The position numbers were made by a program, and so were the translations under genes. A stretch of 64,000 nucleotides of DNA from contig NZ_CP020472.1 of assembly GCF_002075795.1 (NCBI RefSeq), positions 1,347,001 through 1,411,000 of the forward strand. Reading direction: 5' to 3'. The notes under the pieces were generated by a model, which was not told the DNA's origin, ran no database searches, and worked only from the letters and a program-made list of their open reading frames with translations. The DNA comes from Shewanella japonica. GTDB taxonomy: Bacteria > Pseudomonadota > Gammaproteobacteria > Enterobacterales > Shewanellaceae. Numbering within the stretch: position 1 is the first letter of the stretch; the number at the start of each line of letters is the position of its first letter. Shown here piece by piece: positions 56,570-64,000 of this stretch.

Positions 56570-56605
56570 GACTTAAGTTAGTCGTCACTACCAAAAGCGG
56601 AGGGA

Positions 56606-56634
56606 AGTATACGAAGTTTATTGTTACTTGTCAC
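56606..56634 (-). promoter_or_regulatory. sigma-70 promoter of tRNA-Ile2
   Basis: On the minus strand GTGACA and TATACT are 17 bp apart, followed by a GC-rich discriminator (TCCCTCCGC) typical of stringently controlled stable-RNA promoters. The tRNA 5' end lies about 37 bp downstream of the -10. Confidence 0.75.
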
Positions 56635-56731
56635 CACTGAATTTGCCAGAAATTGACTTCTGAGTATCGTTTGGTTATCTGTTAAGCAATATAGGAAGGC
56701 TATTGAATAGATATTGCTGATTTATAACAAC

Positions 56732-56759
56732 AAAAAAGCCCGCTTTATGCGGGCTTTTT
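56732..56759 (-). terminator. intrinsic terminator after rpoD
   Basis: AAAAAAGCCCGC and GCGGGCTTTTT pair around TTTAT, 31 bp past the rpoD stop; it ends the rpsU-yqeY-dnaG-rpoD operon. Confidence 0.9.
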
Positions 56760-56790
56760 AATCTTTCGATTATCTTAGTTCTATTAAGAC

Positions 56791-58623
56791 TTACTCGTCT
56801 AAGAACGACTTTAAGATTTCTGAACGAGAAGGGTGGCGTAGTTTACGCAATGCTTTCGCTTCAATCTGACGAATACGTTCACGTGTTACGTCAAACTGTT
56901 TACCGACTTCTTCAAGCGTATGGTCGGTGTTCATATCGATACCAAAACGCATACGTAATACTTTAGCTTCACGGGCTGTTAGACCAGCTAATACTTCGTG
57001 AGTCGCATTCTTTAAACTTTCGCTTGTCGCTGAGTCTAAAGGAAGCTCTAAGGTATTATCCTCAATAAAGTCACCTAAGTGCGAATCTTCATCGTCACCA
57101 ATTGGTGTTTCCATTGAAATCGGTTCTTTAGCGATTTTTAACACTTTAAGAATCTTATCTTCAGGCATTAGCATACGCTCAGATAATTCTTCAGGTGTTG
57201 GCTCGCGACCCATTTCTTGTAACATTTGACGTGAAATACGATTTAATTTGTTAATCGTTTCAATCATATGTACTGGAATACGAATAGTACGCGCTTGATC
57301 AGCAATAGAACGAGTAATTGCCTGACGGATCCACCATGTTGCATAAGTCGAGAACTTATAACCACGACGGTATTCAAACTTATCTACAGCTTTCATCAAA
57401 CCAATGTTACCTTCCTGAATCAAATCCAAGAACTGTAAACCACGGTTGGTGTATTTTTTAGCGATAGAAATTACAAGACGTAAGTTTGCTTCAACCATTT
57501 CTTTCTTCGCACGACGAGCTCTAGCTTCACCGATTGACATGCGACGGTTGATGTCTTTAATAGCACGGATGATTAAGCCGGTTTCTTCTTCGATTGCAGC
57601 GAGTTTAGTGCTACAACGAACAACGTCTTCTTCAACCATTCTTAAGCCTTCAGCGTAAGGCTTATTACTGTCTTTTTCAGCGTGGAACCAAGCTAAATCA
57701 GTTTCATTGCCTGTGAAGAACTTAACAAAGTTTTTCTTTGGCATTTTAGCTTGTTCAACACAAAGCTTAAGGATTAAACGCTCTTGAACACGAACACGAT
57801 CCATCATGGTGCGCATGCTTTTAACTAAGCGATCAAACTGTTTTGGGATTAAACGGAATTCTTTGAAAAGCTCGCCAATCACGAATAAAGCGCCAATGGC
57901 TTCAGGGTGATCACGACCTTTCTTTTCGATTACCAATAAGCCTTTTTCGTAAGCTTCACGTAATTGGGTGAATTTTTCTTTGGCTTCTTCAGGATCAGGA
58001 CCTTTTGGACCTTCTTCTTCATCGTCCTCGTCATCACCGTCATCATCTTCGTCTTCTAGTTCTTCTTCTGATAACTCAGAGCCTACGTGTGTTGCTGTTG
58101 GCGCAACATCGTCATCATCTGGGTTAACAAAGCCTGAAATAATATCAGTTAGACGAAGTTCATCAGCTTCATACTTATCAAATTGCTCAAGAATCATCGC
58201 AATGGCTTGCGGGTATTCAGATACAGAGCTTTGAACCGTATTAATGCCTTCTTCAATACGTTTTGCGATGACAATTTCGCCTTCGCGGGTCAATAGCTCA
58301 ACCGTTCCCATTTCACGCATGTACATACGGACTGGATCGGTTGTGCGACCTAATTCGCTCTCTACCGTTGCAAGTGCAGCTGCTGCTTCTTCTGCTGCAT
58401 CTTCATCGGTGTTGTCCTCAGACATCATCATTTCATCGGCATCTGGCGCTTGTTCATAAACGCGGATACCCATGTCATTGATCATCTGGACAATATCTTC
58501 AATCTGATCTGAATCGACCATGTCAGCTGGCAAGTGGTCATTGACTTCAGCATAGGTTAAATAACCTTGCTCTTTACCTTTAGCAAGCAACAATTTAAGT
58601 TGCGACTGCGGAGTATGCTCCAT
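56791..58623 (-). CDS. rpoD: RNA polymerase sigma factor sigma-70
   Basis: The start is ATG 58623 ([20 protein letters not shown]) with GGATGA upstream; the longer open frame has no support. The 610-residue sigma factor has region 1.1, region 1.2 ([19 protein letters not shown]), an acidic non-conserved region ([16 protein letters not shown]), region 2 with [21 protein letters not shown] and [14 protein letters not shown], and region 4 ([19 protein letters not shown]). Similar in size to E. coli RpoD (613). It is the last gene of the operon, 149 bp after dnaG. Confidence 0.99.
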   Translation of the reverse strand: MEHTPQSQLKLLLAKGKEQGYLTYAEVNDHLPADMVDSDQIEDIVQMINDMGIRVYEQAPDADEMMMSEDNTDEDAAEEAAAALATVESELGRTTDPVRMYMREMGTVELLTREGEIVIAKRIEEGINTVQSSVSEYPQAIAMILEQFDKYEADELRLTDIISGFVNPDDDDVAPTATHVGSELSEEELEDEDDDGDDEDDEEEGPKGPDPEEAKEKFTQLREAYEKGLLVIEKKGRDHPEAIGALFVIGELFKEFRLIPKQFDRLVKSMRTMMDRVRVQERLILKLCVEQAKMPKKNFVKFFTGNETDLAWFHAEKDSNKPYAEGLRMVEEDVVRCSTKLAAIEEETGLIIRAIKDINRRMSIGEARARRAKKEMVEANLRLVISIAKKYTNRGLQFLDLIQEGNIGLMKAVDKFEYRRGYKFSTYATWWIRQAITRSIADQARTIRIPVHMIETINKLNRISRQMLQEMGREPTPEELSERMLMPEDKILKVLKIAKEPISMETPIGDDEDSHLGDFIEDNTLELPLDSATSESLKNATHEVLAGLTAREAKVLRMRFGIDMNTDHTLEEVGKQFDVTRERIRQIEAKALRKLRHPSRSEILKSFLDE

Positions 58624-58772
58624 AGATATCATCCAAGTTGGGTAACTGAAATAACGACTGGACACTAGCCGAAGCATAAGTGCCAAGCAAATCGTCAATT
58701 ATAGCTGTATGAACTAAAGTACGCTAGTCCATGACATTGCTTTACTGAACATTTTTGAAATAAAAAATGTGC

Positions 58773-60497
58773 TTACGCAATGCCTTTCATGATAGAAATC
58801 AGCTTCGTTAGCTGAATTTTTTCAGCTTTTGTTAGAGTTTGTTTAAGACTCAGTTCTTGATAGCGCTGTTCAATATATTGATTGTTCAGCCAGATCAAGG
58901 TTTGCTTAAACTCCTGAACTAAGTTTTCATCCGCCACTTGGTGGTCCCATTGGGCCAATTTTATCAAGGCACTTTTTTGTTCGTGCTCTCGATACATCTC
59001 AAGTAGTTGTGCGCTGTTAAACTGTTGTTCACGAGTTAAGTTTAGCAAATCAATGAGCAATGCAATGCCAGGGATTTGCAAATGGGCTAATGCGGGTTGA
59101 GCAGCTAGGCCAAACCCTAATTCAGGACGTTGCACTAATAATGCAATTGCTAATCGCAATGGCGTACCACGACCTTGTAAGCCCTTTTTATTCATAGGCT
59201 GCTGTTGTTTAACAGCAAAACCCAATTTTTTCTTTAAATCATCTGCGCTATTCATACCAATTTTATGCGCAAGATTCTCTAAGAGTAAATTCTGTAGAAC
59301 GGTATCTTGTACTCGTTCAATGAGTGTAATGGCTTGTTTGGCCAGTGCACTTTTATCTGTGCCATATTGGGCTGTTAATGTCTCAAATAAGAATGCGGGC
59401 AAGTCGAGCGCATCGAGCATTAATTTTTCAAAACCGTCTTTACCAACTTGACGAACCATCGTATCTGGATCTTCGCCTTGGGGTAAAAACATAAACCGAA
59501 CCACATCACCTGGCTTTAATAAGGGCAGTGCAGTTTCAAGTGCACGCCAAGCAGCGGCTTTACCTGCTTTATCACCGTCGTAGCAACAAATGACTTCTTT
59601 AGCACTACGTACAAGTAACTGAAATTGTTCAGCTGTTGTCGCAGTACCTAATGAAGCAACAGCATAATCTACATCAAATTGGGCTAATGCAACAACGTCC
59701 ATATATCCTTCAACAATCAACACTTGTTGTGGATCTCGATGACGCTGTTTTAACTCATAAAGGCCGTAAAGCTCGTTGCCCTTATGAAATATGGGCGTTT
59801 CTGGCGAATTCAAGTACTTTGGTGTTCCATCGCCTAAAACTCGACCACCAAAGCCAACTACACGACCTCTGCGGTCGCGAATTGGAAACATTAACCGATC
59901 TCTAAACCGGTCATAGCGCTTACCGTTATCATTGGCGATTAGCATGCCAGCAGTTAGCAACTTGTCTTGTGCAGCTTGGTTTTGACGGTATCTACCTAAA
60001 AGGCCATCCCAGCCATCTGGCGCAAAGCCTATTCCAAATTGTTCTACTACTTTTGAAGACAGTCCGCGAAAATCTAAATAGTCGATGACTTTTTGTTTGT
60101 CTGAGTGCTGGCGCAATTGACTTTGATAGTAAAGATTGGCTTCTTCCATCAATTGATATAAATCGCGACTCAAACCTTGATCTTTTTTGGGACCCGTACC
60201 TTGTTCTCTTGGTACATCTAATCCCAATTTACCAGCGAGTTCCTCAATGGCATCAACAAACTCCAATCGATCATATTCCATAATAAAATCGATGGCATTG
60301 CCATGGGCACCACAGCCAAAACAGTGATAAAACTGCTTATCTTGACTCACGGTAAATGAAGGTGATTTTTCGCTATGAAAAGGACAACACGCAGAGTGAT
60401 TTTTCCCTGCTTTTTTCAAAGGAACACGATGATCAATCAGATCAACAATGTCTGTGCGAGCTATGAGCTCATTGATAAAGTCACGAGGTATCGCCAT
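58773..60497 (-). CDS. dnaG: DNA primase
   Basis: Start ATG 60497 (MAIPRDFINELIAR). The 574-residue enzyme makes RNA primers at the fork. It has the CHC2 zinc finger (CCPFH...HCFGCGAHG), the TOPRIM core (LIVEGYMDVVALAQF, CYDGDKAGKAAAWR with DGD, and PQGEDPDTMV) and a C-terminal helicase-binding domain of about 140 residues. Similar in size to E. coli DnaG (581). It sits between yqeY and rpoD. Confidence 0.98.
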   Translation of the reverse strand: MAIPRDFINELIARTDIVDLIDHRVPLKKAGKNHSACCPFHSEKSPSFTVSQDKQFYHCFGCGAHGNAIDFIMEYDRLEFVDAIEELAGKLGLDVPREQGTGPKKDQGLSRDLYQLMEEANLYYQSQLRQHSDKQKVIDYLDFRGLSSKVVEQFGIGFAPDGWDGLLGRYRQNQAAQDKLLTAGMLIANDNGKRYDRFRDRLMFPIRDRRGRVVGFGGRVLGDGTPKYLNSPETPIFHKGNELYGLYELKQRHRDPQQVLIVEGYMDVVALAQFDVDYAVASLGTATTAEQFQLLVRSAKEVICCYDGDKAGKAAAWRALETALPLLKPGDVVRFMFLPQGEDPDTMVRQVGKDGFEKLMLDALDLPAFLFETLTAQYGTDKSALAKQAITLIERVQDTVLQNLLLENLAHKIGMNSADDLKKKLGFAVKQQQPMNKKGLQGRGTPLRLAIALLVQRPELGFGLAAQPALAHLQIPGIALLIDLLNLTREQQFNSAQLLEMYREHEQKSALIKLAQWDHQVADENLVQEFKQTLIWLNNQYIEQRYQELSLKQTLTKAEKIQLTKLISIMKGIA

Positions 60498-60581
60498 AAA
60501 TGCTATAGGTCTCGCATTACCATGTAGATAAAACAAACAAGCCGCGCAATAATGCACGGCTTATTCAACATTAAAATTTAA

Positions 60582-61025
60582 CTAGTTTAATTTAGCACGA
60601 ATTTGGCTGCCAATGGCACCCATATCTGCACGGCCTTGAACTTTAGATTTTAATGCTCCCATTACTTTGCCCATATCCGCCATGGATGATGCACCTACCT
60701 GAGCGATAGCTTCATCAATAATTGCCGCAACTTCTTCTTCTGTTAAAGGAGAAGGCAAGAAAGTTTCAATAACTTGAATCTCTTCTGCTTCAGATGCTGC
60801 TAACTCCGGGCGACCTGCTGACTCATATTGAGCAATAGAATCGCGACGTTGTTTTACCATTTTGGTTAAAACGGCTATTGTTTGTTCGTCAGTCAGAGTT
60901 TCGCGGGTATCCACTTCAATCTGTTTAACGGCAGACAATGCCATACGAATAGTCCCCAAACGTGCCTTATCTTTGGCACGCATGGCTTCTTTCATTTGGT
61001 CTTTTAGCTGTTCAACTAGGCTCAT
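60582..61025 (-). CDS. yqeY: GatB/YqeY domain protein
   Basis: A 147-residue helical protein with the YqeY pattern: LKDQMKEAMRAKDKARLGTIRMALSAVK split at a turn, KMVKQRRDSIAQYESAGRPELAASEAEEI, and MGKVMGALKSKVQGRADMG, resembling the tRNA-binding tail of GatB. Function in bacteria is uncertain. It lies 7 bp downstream of rpsU and 84 bp upstream of dnaG, an extra gene in the operon compared with E. coli. Confidence 0.92.
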   Translation of the reverse strand: MSLVEQLKDQMKEAMRAKDKARLGTIRMALSAVKQIEVDTRETLTDEQTIAVLTKMVKQRRDSIAQYESAGRPELAASEAEEIQVIETFLPSPLTEEEVAAIIDEAIAQVGASSMADMGKVMGALKSKVQGRADMGAIGSQIRAKLN

Positions 61026-61032
61026 AATGAGA

Positions 61033-61248
61033 TTAGTATAAACGTACGCGACGTGCGTTTTCGCGAGAAAGCTTCTTAGCTAGACGCTTAACAGCGGCAG
61101 CTTTTGCGCGCTTACGTGCAGAAGTTGGCTTCTCGTAGAATTCACGAGCGCGAACATCAGCTAAGATACCTGCTTTTTCACAAGAGCGCTTGAAACGACG
61201 AAGAGCTACGTCGAATGGTTCGTTTTCACGTACTTTAATAATTGGCAT
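61033..61248 (-). CDS. rpsU: 30S ribosomal protein S21
   Basis: The 71-residue basic protein ([38 protein letters not shown]-type region, ending RVRLY) is essentially the E. coli S21 sequence. It helps start-site selection on the ribosome. It is the first gene of the macromolecular synthesis operon, with AAGGGGTGATGGCGT before the ATG. Confidence 0.99.
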   Translation of the reverse strand: MPIIKVRENEPFDVALRRFKRSCEKAGILADVRAREFYEKPTSARKRAKAAAVKRLAKKLSRENARRVRLY

Positions 61249-61328
61249 ACGCCATCACCCCTTAGGTGTAGTTAATTTGGCACTACCATCAAAGGTAGAT
61301 TAACCAAGGCTATTTAAAATGGTGCGAA

Positions 61329-61358
61329 ATTTTACACCGATAATGATGCTTTTGTAAA
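61329..61358 (-). promoter_or_regulatory. sigma-70 promoter of the rpsU operon
   Basis: On the minus strand TTTACA and TAAAAT are separated by 18 bp, about 80 bp before the rpsU start. Both hexamers are near consensus. Confidence 0.65.
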
Positions 61359-61484
61359 CCCCCTTTATGGGCGACTTTGTGTAATTGGCTTGTCATATTT
61401 TGCAGTTAGTCCCTTGATGACTGGAATAACCTCTCATCAAGAGGTAGAATTGCCGCCCTTACATTTTTAGGAAGATGAGCTGCT

Positions 61485-62498
61485 ATGCGGGTTTTAGGTA
61501 TTGAAACATCTTGTGATGAAACAGGAATTGCTGTGTTTGATGACGAGCAAGGATTGTTATCACATGCTTTATATAGTCAAGTAAAGTTACATGCTGATTA
61601 TGGCGGCGTTGTACCTGAGTTAGCCTCACGAGATCATGTTCGTAAAATTGTCCCATTAATTAAGCAAGCGTTAAAAGAGGCCAATTCAACGGTCGATGAC
61701 ATTGATGGTATTGCCTTTACCAAAGGCCCTGGCTTAATTGGTGCTTTATTAGTGGGGGCATGTGTAGGTCGCTCTTTAGCCTATTCATGGGATAAACCTG
61801 CGATTGGTGTACATCACATGGAAGGGCATTTACTTGCGCCGATGCTTGAAGATGATGCGCCAGAGTTTCCTTTTCTTGCTTTATTGGTATCTGGCGGACA
61901 CTCGATGCTTGTTAAGGTCGATGGTATCGGCCAATACGAAGTGTTAGGCGAATCAGTGGATGATGCGGCAGGTGAAGCGTTCGATAAAACCGCTAAATTA
62001 ATGGGGCTAGATTATCCTGGCGGACCTCGCTTAGCTAAGCTTGCATCAAAAGGTGTCGAAGCGGGTTACAAGTTCCCAAGACCAATGACAGACAAACCAG
62101 GCTTAAATTTCAGTTTTTCAGGTTTGAAAACATTTACTGCCAATACAATTGCTGCAGAGCCTGATGATGAACAAACACGTGCTAATATTGCGCGTGCGTT
62201 TGAAGAAGCGGTAGTGGATACGCTTGCGATAAAATGTCAACGAGCCCTTAAATTAACCGGTTATAACCGACTTGTCGTCGCAGGTGGAGTCAGCGCCAAT
62301 ACTCGTTTAAGAGAAAATCTCGCGACTATGATGGCAAAGCTCAATGGTGAGGTATTTTATCCGCGTGGTGAATTTTGTACCGATAATGGCGCTATGATTG
62401 CTTTCGCTGGTTTACAGCGCCTAAAAGCAGGACAAACCGAAGATTTAGAAGTGAAAGGTCAGCCTCGCTGGCCTTTAGATACGTTAGATGCCATTTAA
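61485..62498 (+). CDS. tsaD: tRNA threonylcarbamoyladenosine transferase
   Basis: The 337-residue enzyme (Kae1/Gcp family) transfers threonylcarbamoyl to A37 of ANN-reading tRNAs, with TsaB and TsaE. It has [17 protein letters not shown], the metal His pair in [19 protein letters not shown] and GGPRLAKLA plus [13 protein letters not shown]. Length matches E. coli TsaD (337). Divergent from rpsU, as in E. coli. A small inverted repeat (ACCTCT/AGAGGT, 61429-61445) lies before it. Confidence 0.98.
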   Translation: MRVLGIETSCDETGIAVFDDEQGLLSHALYSQVKLHADYGGVVPELASRDHVRKIVPLIKQALKEANSTVDDIDGIAFTKGPGLIGALLVGACVGRSLAYSWDKPAIGVHHMEGHLLAPMLEDDAPEFPFLALLVSGGHSMLVKVDGIGQYEVLGESVDDAAGEAFDKTAKLMGLDYPGGPRLAKLASKGVEAGYKFPRPMTDKPGLNFSFSGLKTFTANTIAAEPDDEQTRANIARAFEEAVVDTLAIKCQRALKLTGYNRLVVAGGVSANTRLRENLATMMAKLNGEVFYPRGEFCTDNGAMIAFAGLQRLKAGQTEDLEVKGQPRWPLDTLDAI

Positions 62499-62554
62499 TA
62501 TTTATAACGTGTAATAGGCTTGGTGCTTTAAATGTAAGCGGCTAAAGTACCCGT

Positions 62555-62586
62555 AAAAAAACCTAAGCTACGGCTTAGGTTTTTTT
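62555..62586. terminator. intrinsic terminator between tsaD and plsY
   Basis: ACCTAAGC and GCTTAGGT pair around TACG, with A on the left and six T on the right. Lies between convergent genes. Confidence 0.9.
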
Positions 62587-62624
62587 ATTTGATTTTTTAT
62601 CTATCCAGTGTGAAGGGGATTAAA

Positions 62625-63242
62625 TCAATTGTGTTCAGTTGATGCTTTCTTTTTTCTCGATAACTTACTTTCTTCACCAATACGTAAGCGCTTTATGTTG
62701 TCTTTATGCCTAATTACAATTAGCAGTGACAGCATAGCAACAGGAATGGTAAACCTGTCATCAAGCCACCAAGTATAAACGGGAGCGAGTATGGCGGTTA
62801 AGATAGCTGCAAGAGATGAATAACGAGTCAAAAAGACAAAGACTATCCATGTGGCAATTAAACATAATGCTAAATCCCCGCCAATCGGTGCCATAGCACC
62901 AAATGCTGTAGCAACACCTTTACCGCCTTGGAAATTAAAAAATATCGGGTAGATATGGCCTAAACAGGCTGCAATAGCGATTAAGCCTAACGAAACGGCA
63001 TCTTGTCCTAGCACATAGCTAAAATAACTTGGGGCTGCTCCTTTGAGCATGTCAAAAAATAACACTAATGCCGCTGAACTGGCACCACCAATCCTGAGCA
63101 CATTTGTTGCGCCTGGATTCCCCGAGCCTTCCGTGCGGGGATCTGGCAAACCACGTAATTTACATACGAGAATTGCACTTGAGATAGAACCGGCTAAGTA
63201 GGCGGTTATAATCATCAAAATAGTGATTGTAACTGCGCTCAA
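62625..63242 (-). CDS. plsY: glycerol-3-phosphate acyltransferase PlsY
   Basis: Integral membrane enzyme that acylates glycerol 3-phosphate using acyl-phosphate, first step of phospholipid synthesis. A TTG start at 63242 has AAAGGA seven bases upstream; the next ATG would remove part of the first helix. The 205-residue protein has the three PlsY loops: [33 protein letters not shown] and RHKDNIKRL, with about five membrane helices. Divergent from folB. Confidence 0.95.
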   Translation of the reverse strand: MSAVTITILMIITAYLAGSISSAILVCKLRGLPDPRTEGSGNPGATNVLRIGGASSAALVLFFDMLKGAAPSYFSYVLGQDAVSLGLIAIAACLGHIYPIFFNFQGGKGVATAFGAMAPIGGDLALCLIATWIVFVFLTRYSSLAAILTAILAPVYTWWLDDRFTIPVAMLSLLIVIRHKDNIKRLRIGEESKLSRKKKASTEHN

Positions 63243-63483
63243 ATTGGTTTCCTTTCACTTCTTAGGGTATCATCGCCCATTAATTTATTTCACTTGAGAC
63301 GTAACCTGATAATTGGGTTAATACGCTCTGTTACATCGTGACACGTTCAAAGATTACAGCCGTTATCCTACTGCGTAAATCGCTTAGGAAAAAGACGAGA
63401 TCTATAATAACTGCTATTTGAGTTAATTTTCAGCCTTTTCAGCTGAAATATTTATGAAAAGACGTGTAAACCGTGGAGTTCAC

Positions 63484-63837
63484 ATGGATAAAGTATTAAT
63501 ACGCGAACTAAAAGTTGAAACTGTTATCGGTATTTATGAGTGGGAAAAGAAAATACACCAAACATTACTGATAGATTTAGATATGGCTTGGGATAACAAA
63601 CTGGCTGCCGCTTCAGACGATTATCAACATGCTCTGTGTTATGAAACTGTCTCTAATCGTTTAACTGCGCTAATTACTGAAAAGCCGATAGAGTTGATTG
63701 AAACCGTTGCTGAAATGGTCGCTAATTGTTTAATCAATGAATTTAATGTTTTGTGGGTAAAGGTCGCTGTTATGAAACCGGGTGCAGTACCAACGGCAAA
63801 ATCAGTCGGCGTAGTCATTGAACGTGGTCATATATGA
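63484..63837 (+). CDS. folB: dihydroneopterin aldolase
   Basis: ATG 63484 follows GGAGTTCAC, so this start is preferred to the in-frame ATG at 63454. The 117-residue enzyme cleaves dihydroneopterin in folate synthesis. Visible motifs are ETVIGIYEWEKKIHQTLLIDL, a helix with LCYETVSNRL, EKPIELIETVAEMVANCLI and VMKPGAVP. The next gene is folK, 109 bp downstream. Confidence 0.95.
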   Translation: MDKVLIRELKVETVIGIYEWEKKIHQTLLIDLDMAWDNKLAAASDDYQHALCYETVSNRLTALITEKPIELIETVAEMVANCLINEFNVLWVKVAVMKPGAVPTAKSVGVVIERGHI

Positions 63838-63946
63838 TGTCCATCGTTAATGGACTTTATTTAAGTGGTAATCACATTTAATTGACAGTTAACATGTTTC
63901 AATTAATCAATATTCATAATCGCTCTGTATAATTTCGGATGAGTTA

Positions 63947-64000
63947 ATGGCACGTATTTATATCAGCTTGGGCACCAACATTGATCCTGTTGAGCACATG
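63947..64000 (+). CDS. folK: 2-amino-4-hydroxy-6-hydroxymethyldihydropteridine pyrophosphokinase (partial)
   Basis: ATG 63947 after GGATGAG opens MARIYISLGTNIDPVEHM, the typical FolK N-terminus (SLGSNxxP). Only 18 codons are inside the window. It would take the product of FolB to the next folate intermediate. Confidence 0.8.
   Translation, partial: MARIYISLGTNIDPVEHM

Noticed and set aside
57968-58234. Plus-strand Ser-rich frame opposite the acidic region of rpoD
   Set aside because: It is the antisense of repeated Asp/Glu codons in rpoD and has no promoter or ribosome site.
1-64000. CRISPR arrays, insertion sequences, prophage genes and rRNA
   Set aside because: No regularly spaced repeats, transposase or integrase reading frames or rRNA signatures were seen.

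Overview
The window reads as chromosomal DNA of a Shewanella-like marine gammaproteobacterium (Alteromonadales). The grounds are moderately AT-rich sequence, very close similarity of PepA, GabD, RpoD and ValS to enteric/marine gammaproteobacterial proteins, a five-haem NrfA, many c-di-GMP genes and several small families (DUF2960, DUF3634, PBPRA1643-type SEC-C protein) typical of Shewanella and Vibrio. No rRNA, insertion sequence, phage or CRISPR array is visible. One tRNA gene is present. All family names come from reading the sequence; no database was searched.

Layout. 1-5.4 kb: the end of an MFS/POT-type transporter gene that runs off the left edge, then a tight minus-strand set of an outer-membrane beta-barrel protein, a GGDEF-EAL sensor and a secreted cupredoxin-like protein. 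5.6-6.0 kb: a SEC-C motif protein. 6.2-12.6 kb: a chaperone/usher-like surface-fibre locus whose subunits look like DUF4402 proteins (two on the minus strand flanking usher and chaperone, one divergent), with a 680-bp AT-rich divergent region. 12.7-20.3 kb: valS-holC-pepA, divergent from lptF-lptG. 20.3-27.4 kb: a diguanylate cyclase, an RDD protein, DUF2960, a periplasmic DsrE-like protein, proBA with a doubtful overlapping upstream ORF, and a MarR regulator. 27.4-37.7 kb: an unrecognised protein, a thioredoxin-fold peroxiredoxin-like protein, an RhlE-type helicase, two divergent M24 peptidases, an FKBP, DUF1294, a DUF418-YceI pair and a DUF4442 hotdog protein.

37.9-51.3 kb: DUF368, then ybgA-phr (as in E. 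coli), an nnrS-nrfA pair bounded by terminators, and an eight-gene operon (NTF2-like, SDR, FAD oxidoreductase, DUF1365, cyclopropane-fatty-acid-synthase-type methyltransferase, DUF2878, chalcone-isomerase-like, DUF3833). Photolyase plus this lipid-modifying set resembles the singlet-oxygen/light-stress regulon known from RpoE-ChrR bacteria, but no sigma/anti-sigma pair is in view. 51.3-56.4 kb: DUF3634, gabD, DUF599, an XRE-type regulator with an extra domain, and a glycine-zipper lipoprotein. 56.4-61.3 kb: tRNA-Ile2(CAU) and the macromolecular synthesis operon rpsU-yqeY-dnaG-rpoD. 61.4-64 kb: tsaD, plsY, folB and the start of folK.

The most unusual regions are the DUF4402 chaperone/usher locus, the cupredoxin/c-di-GMP/outer-membrane trio, and the photolyase plus lipid-modification block interrupted by nnrS-nrfA.
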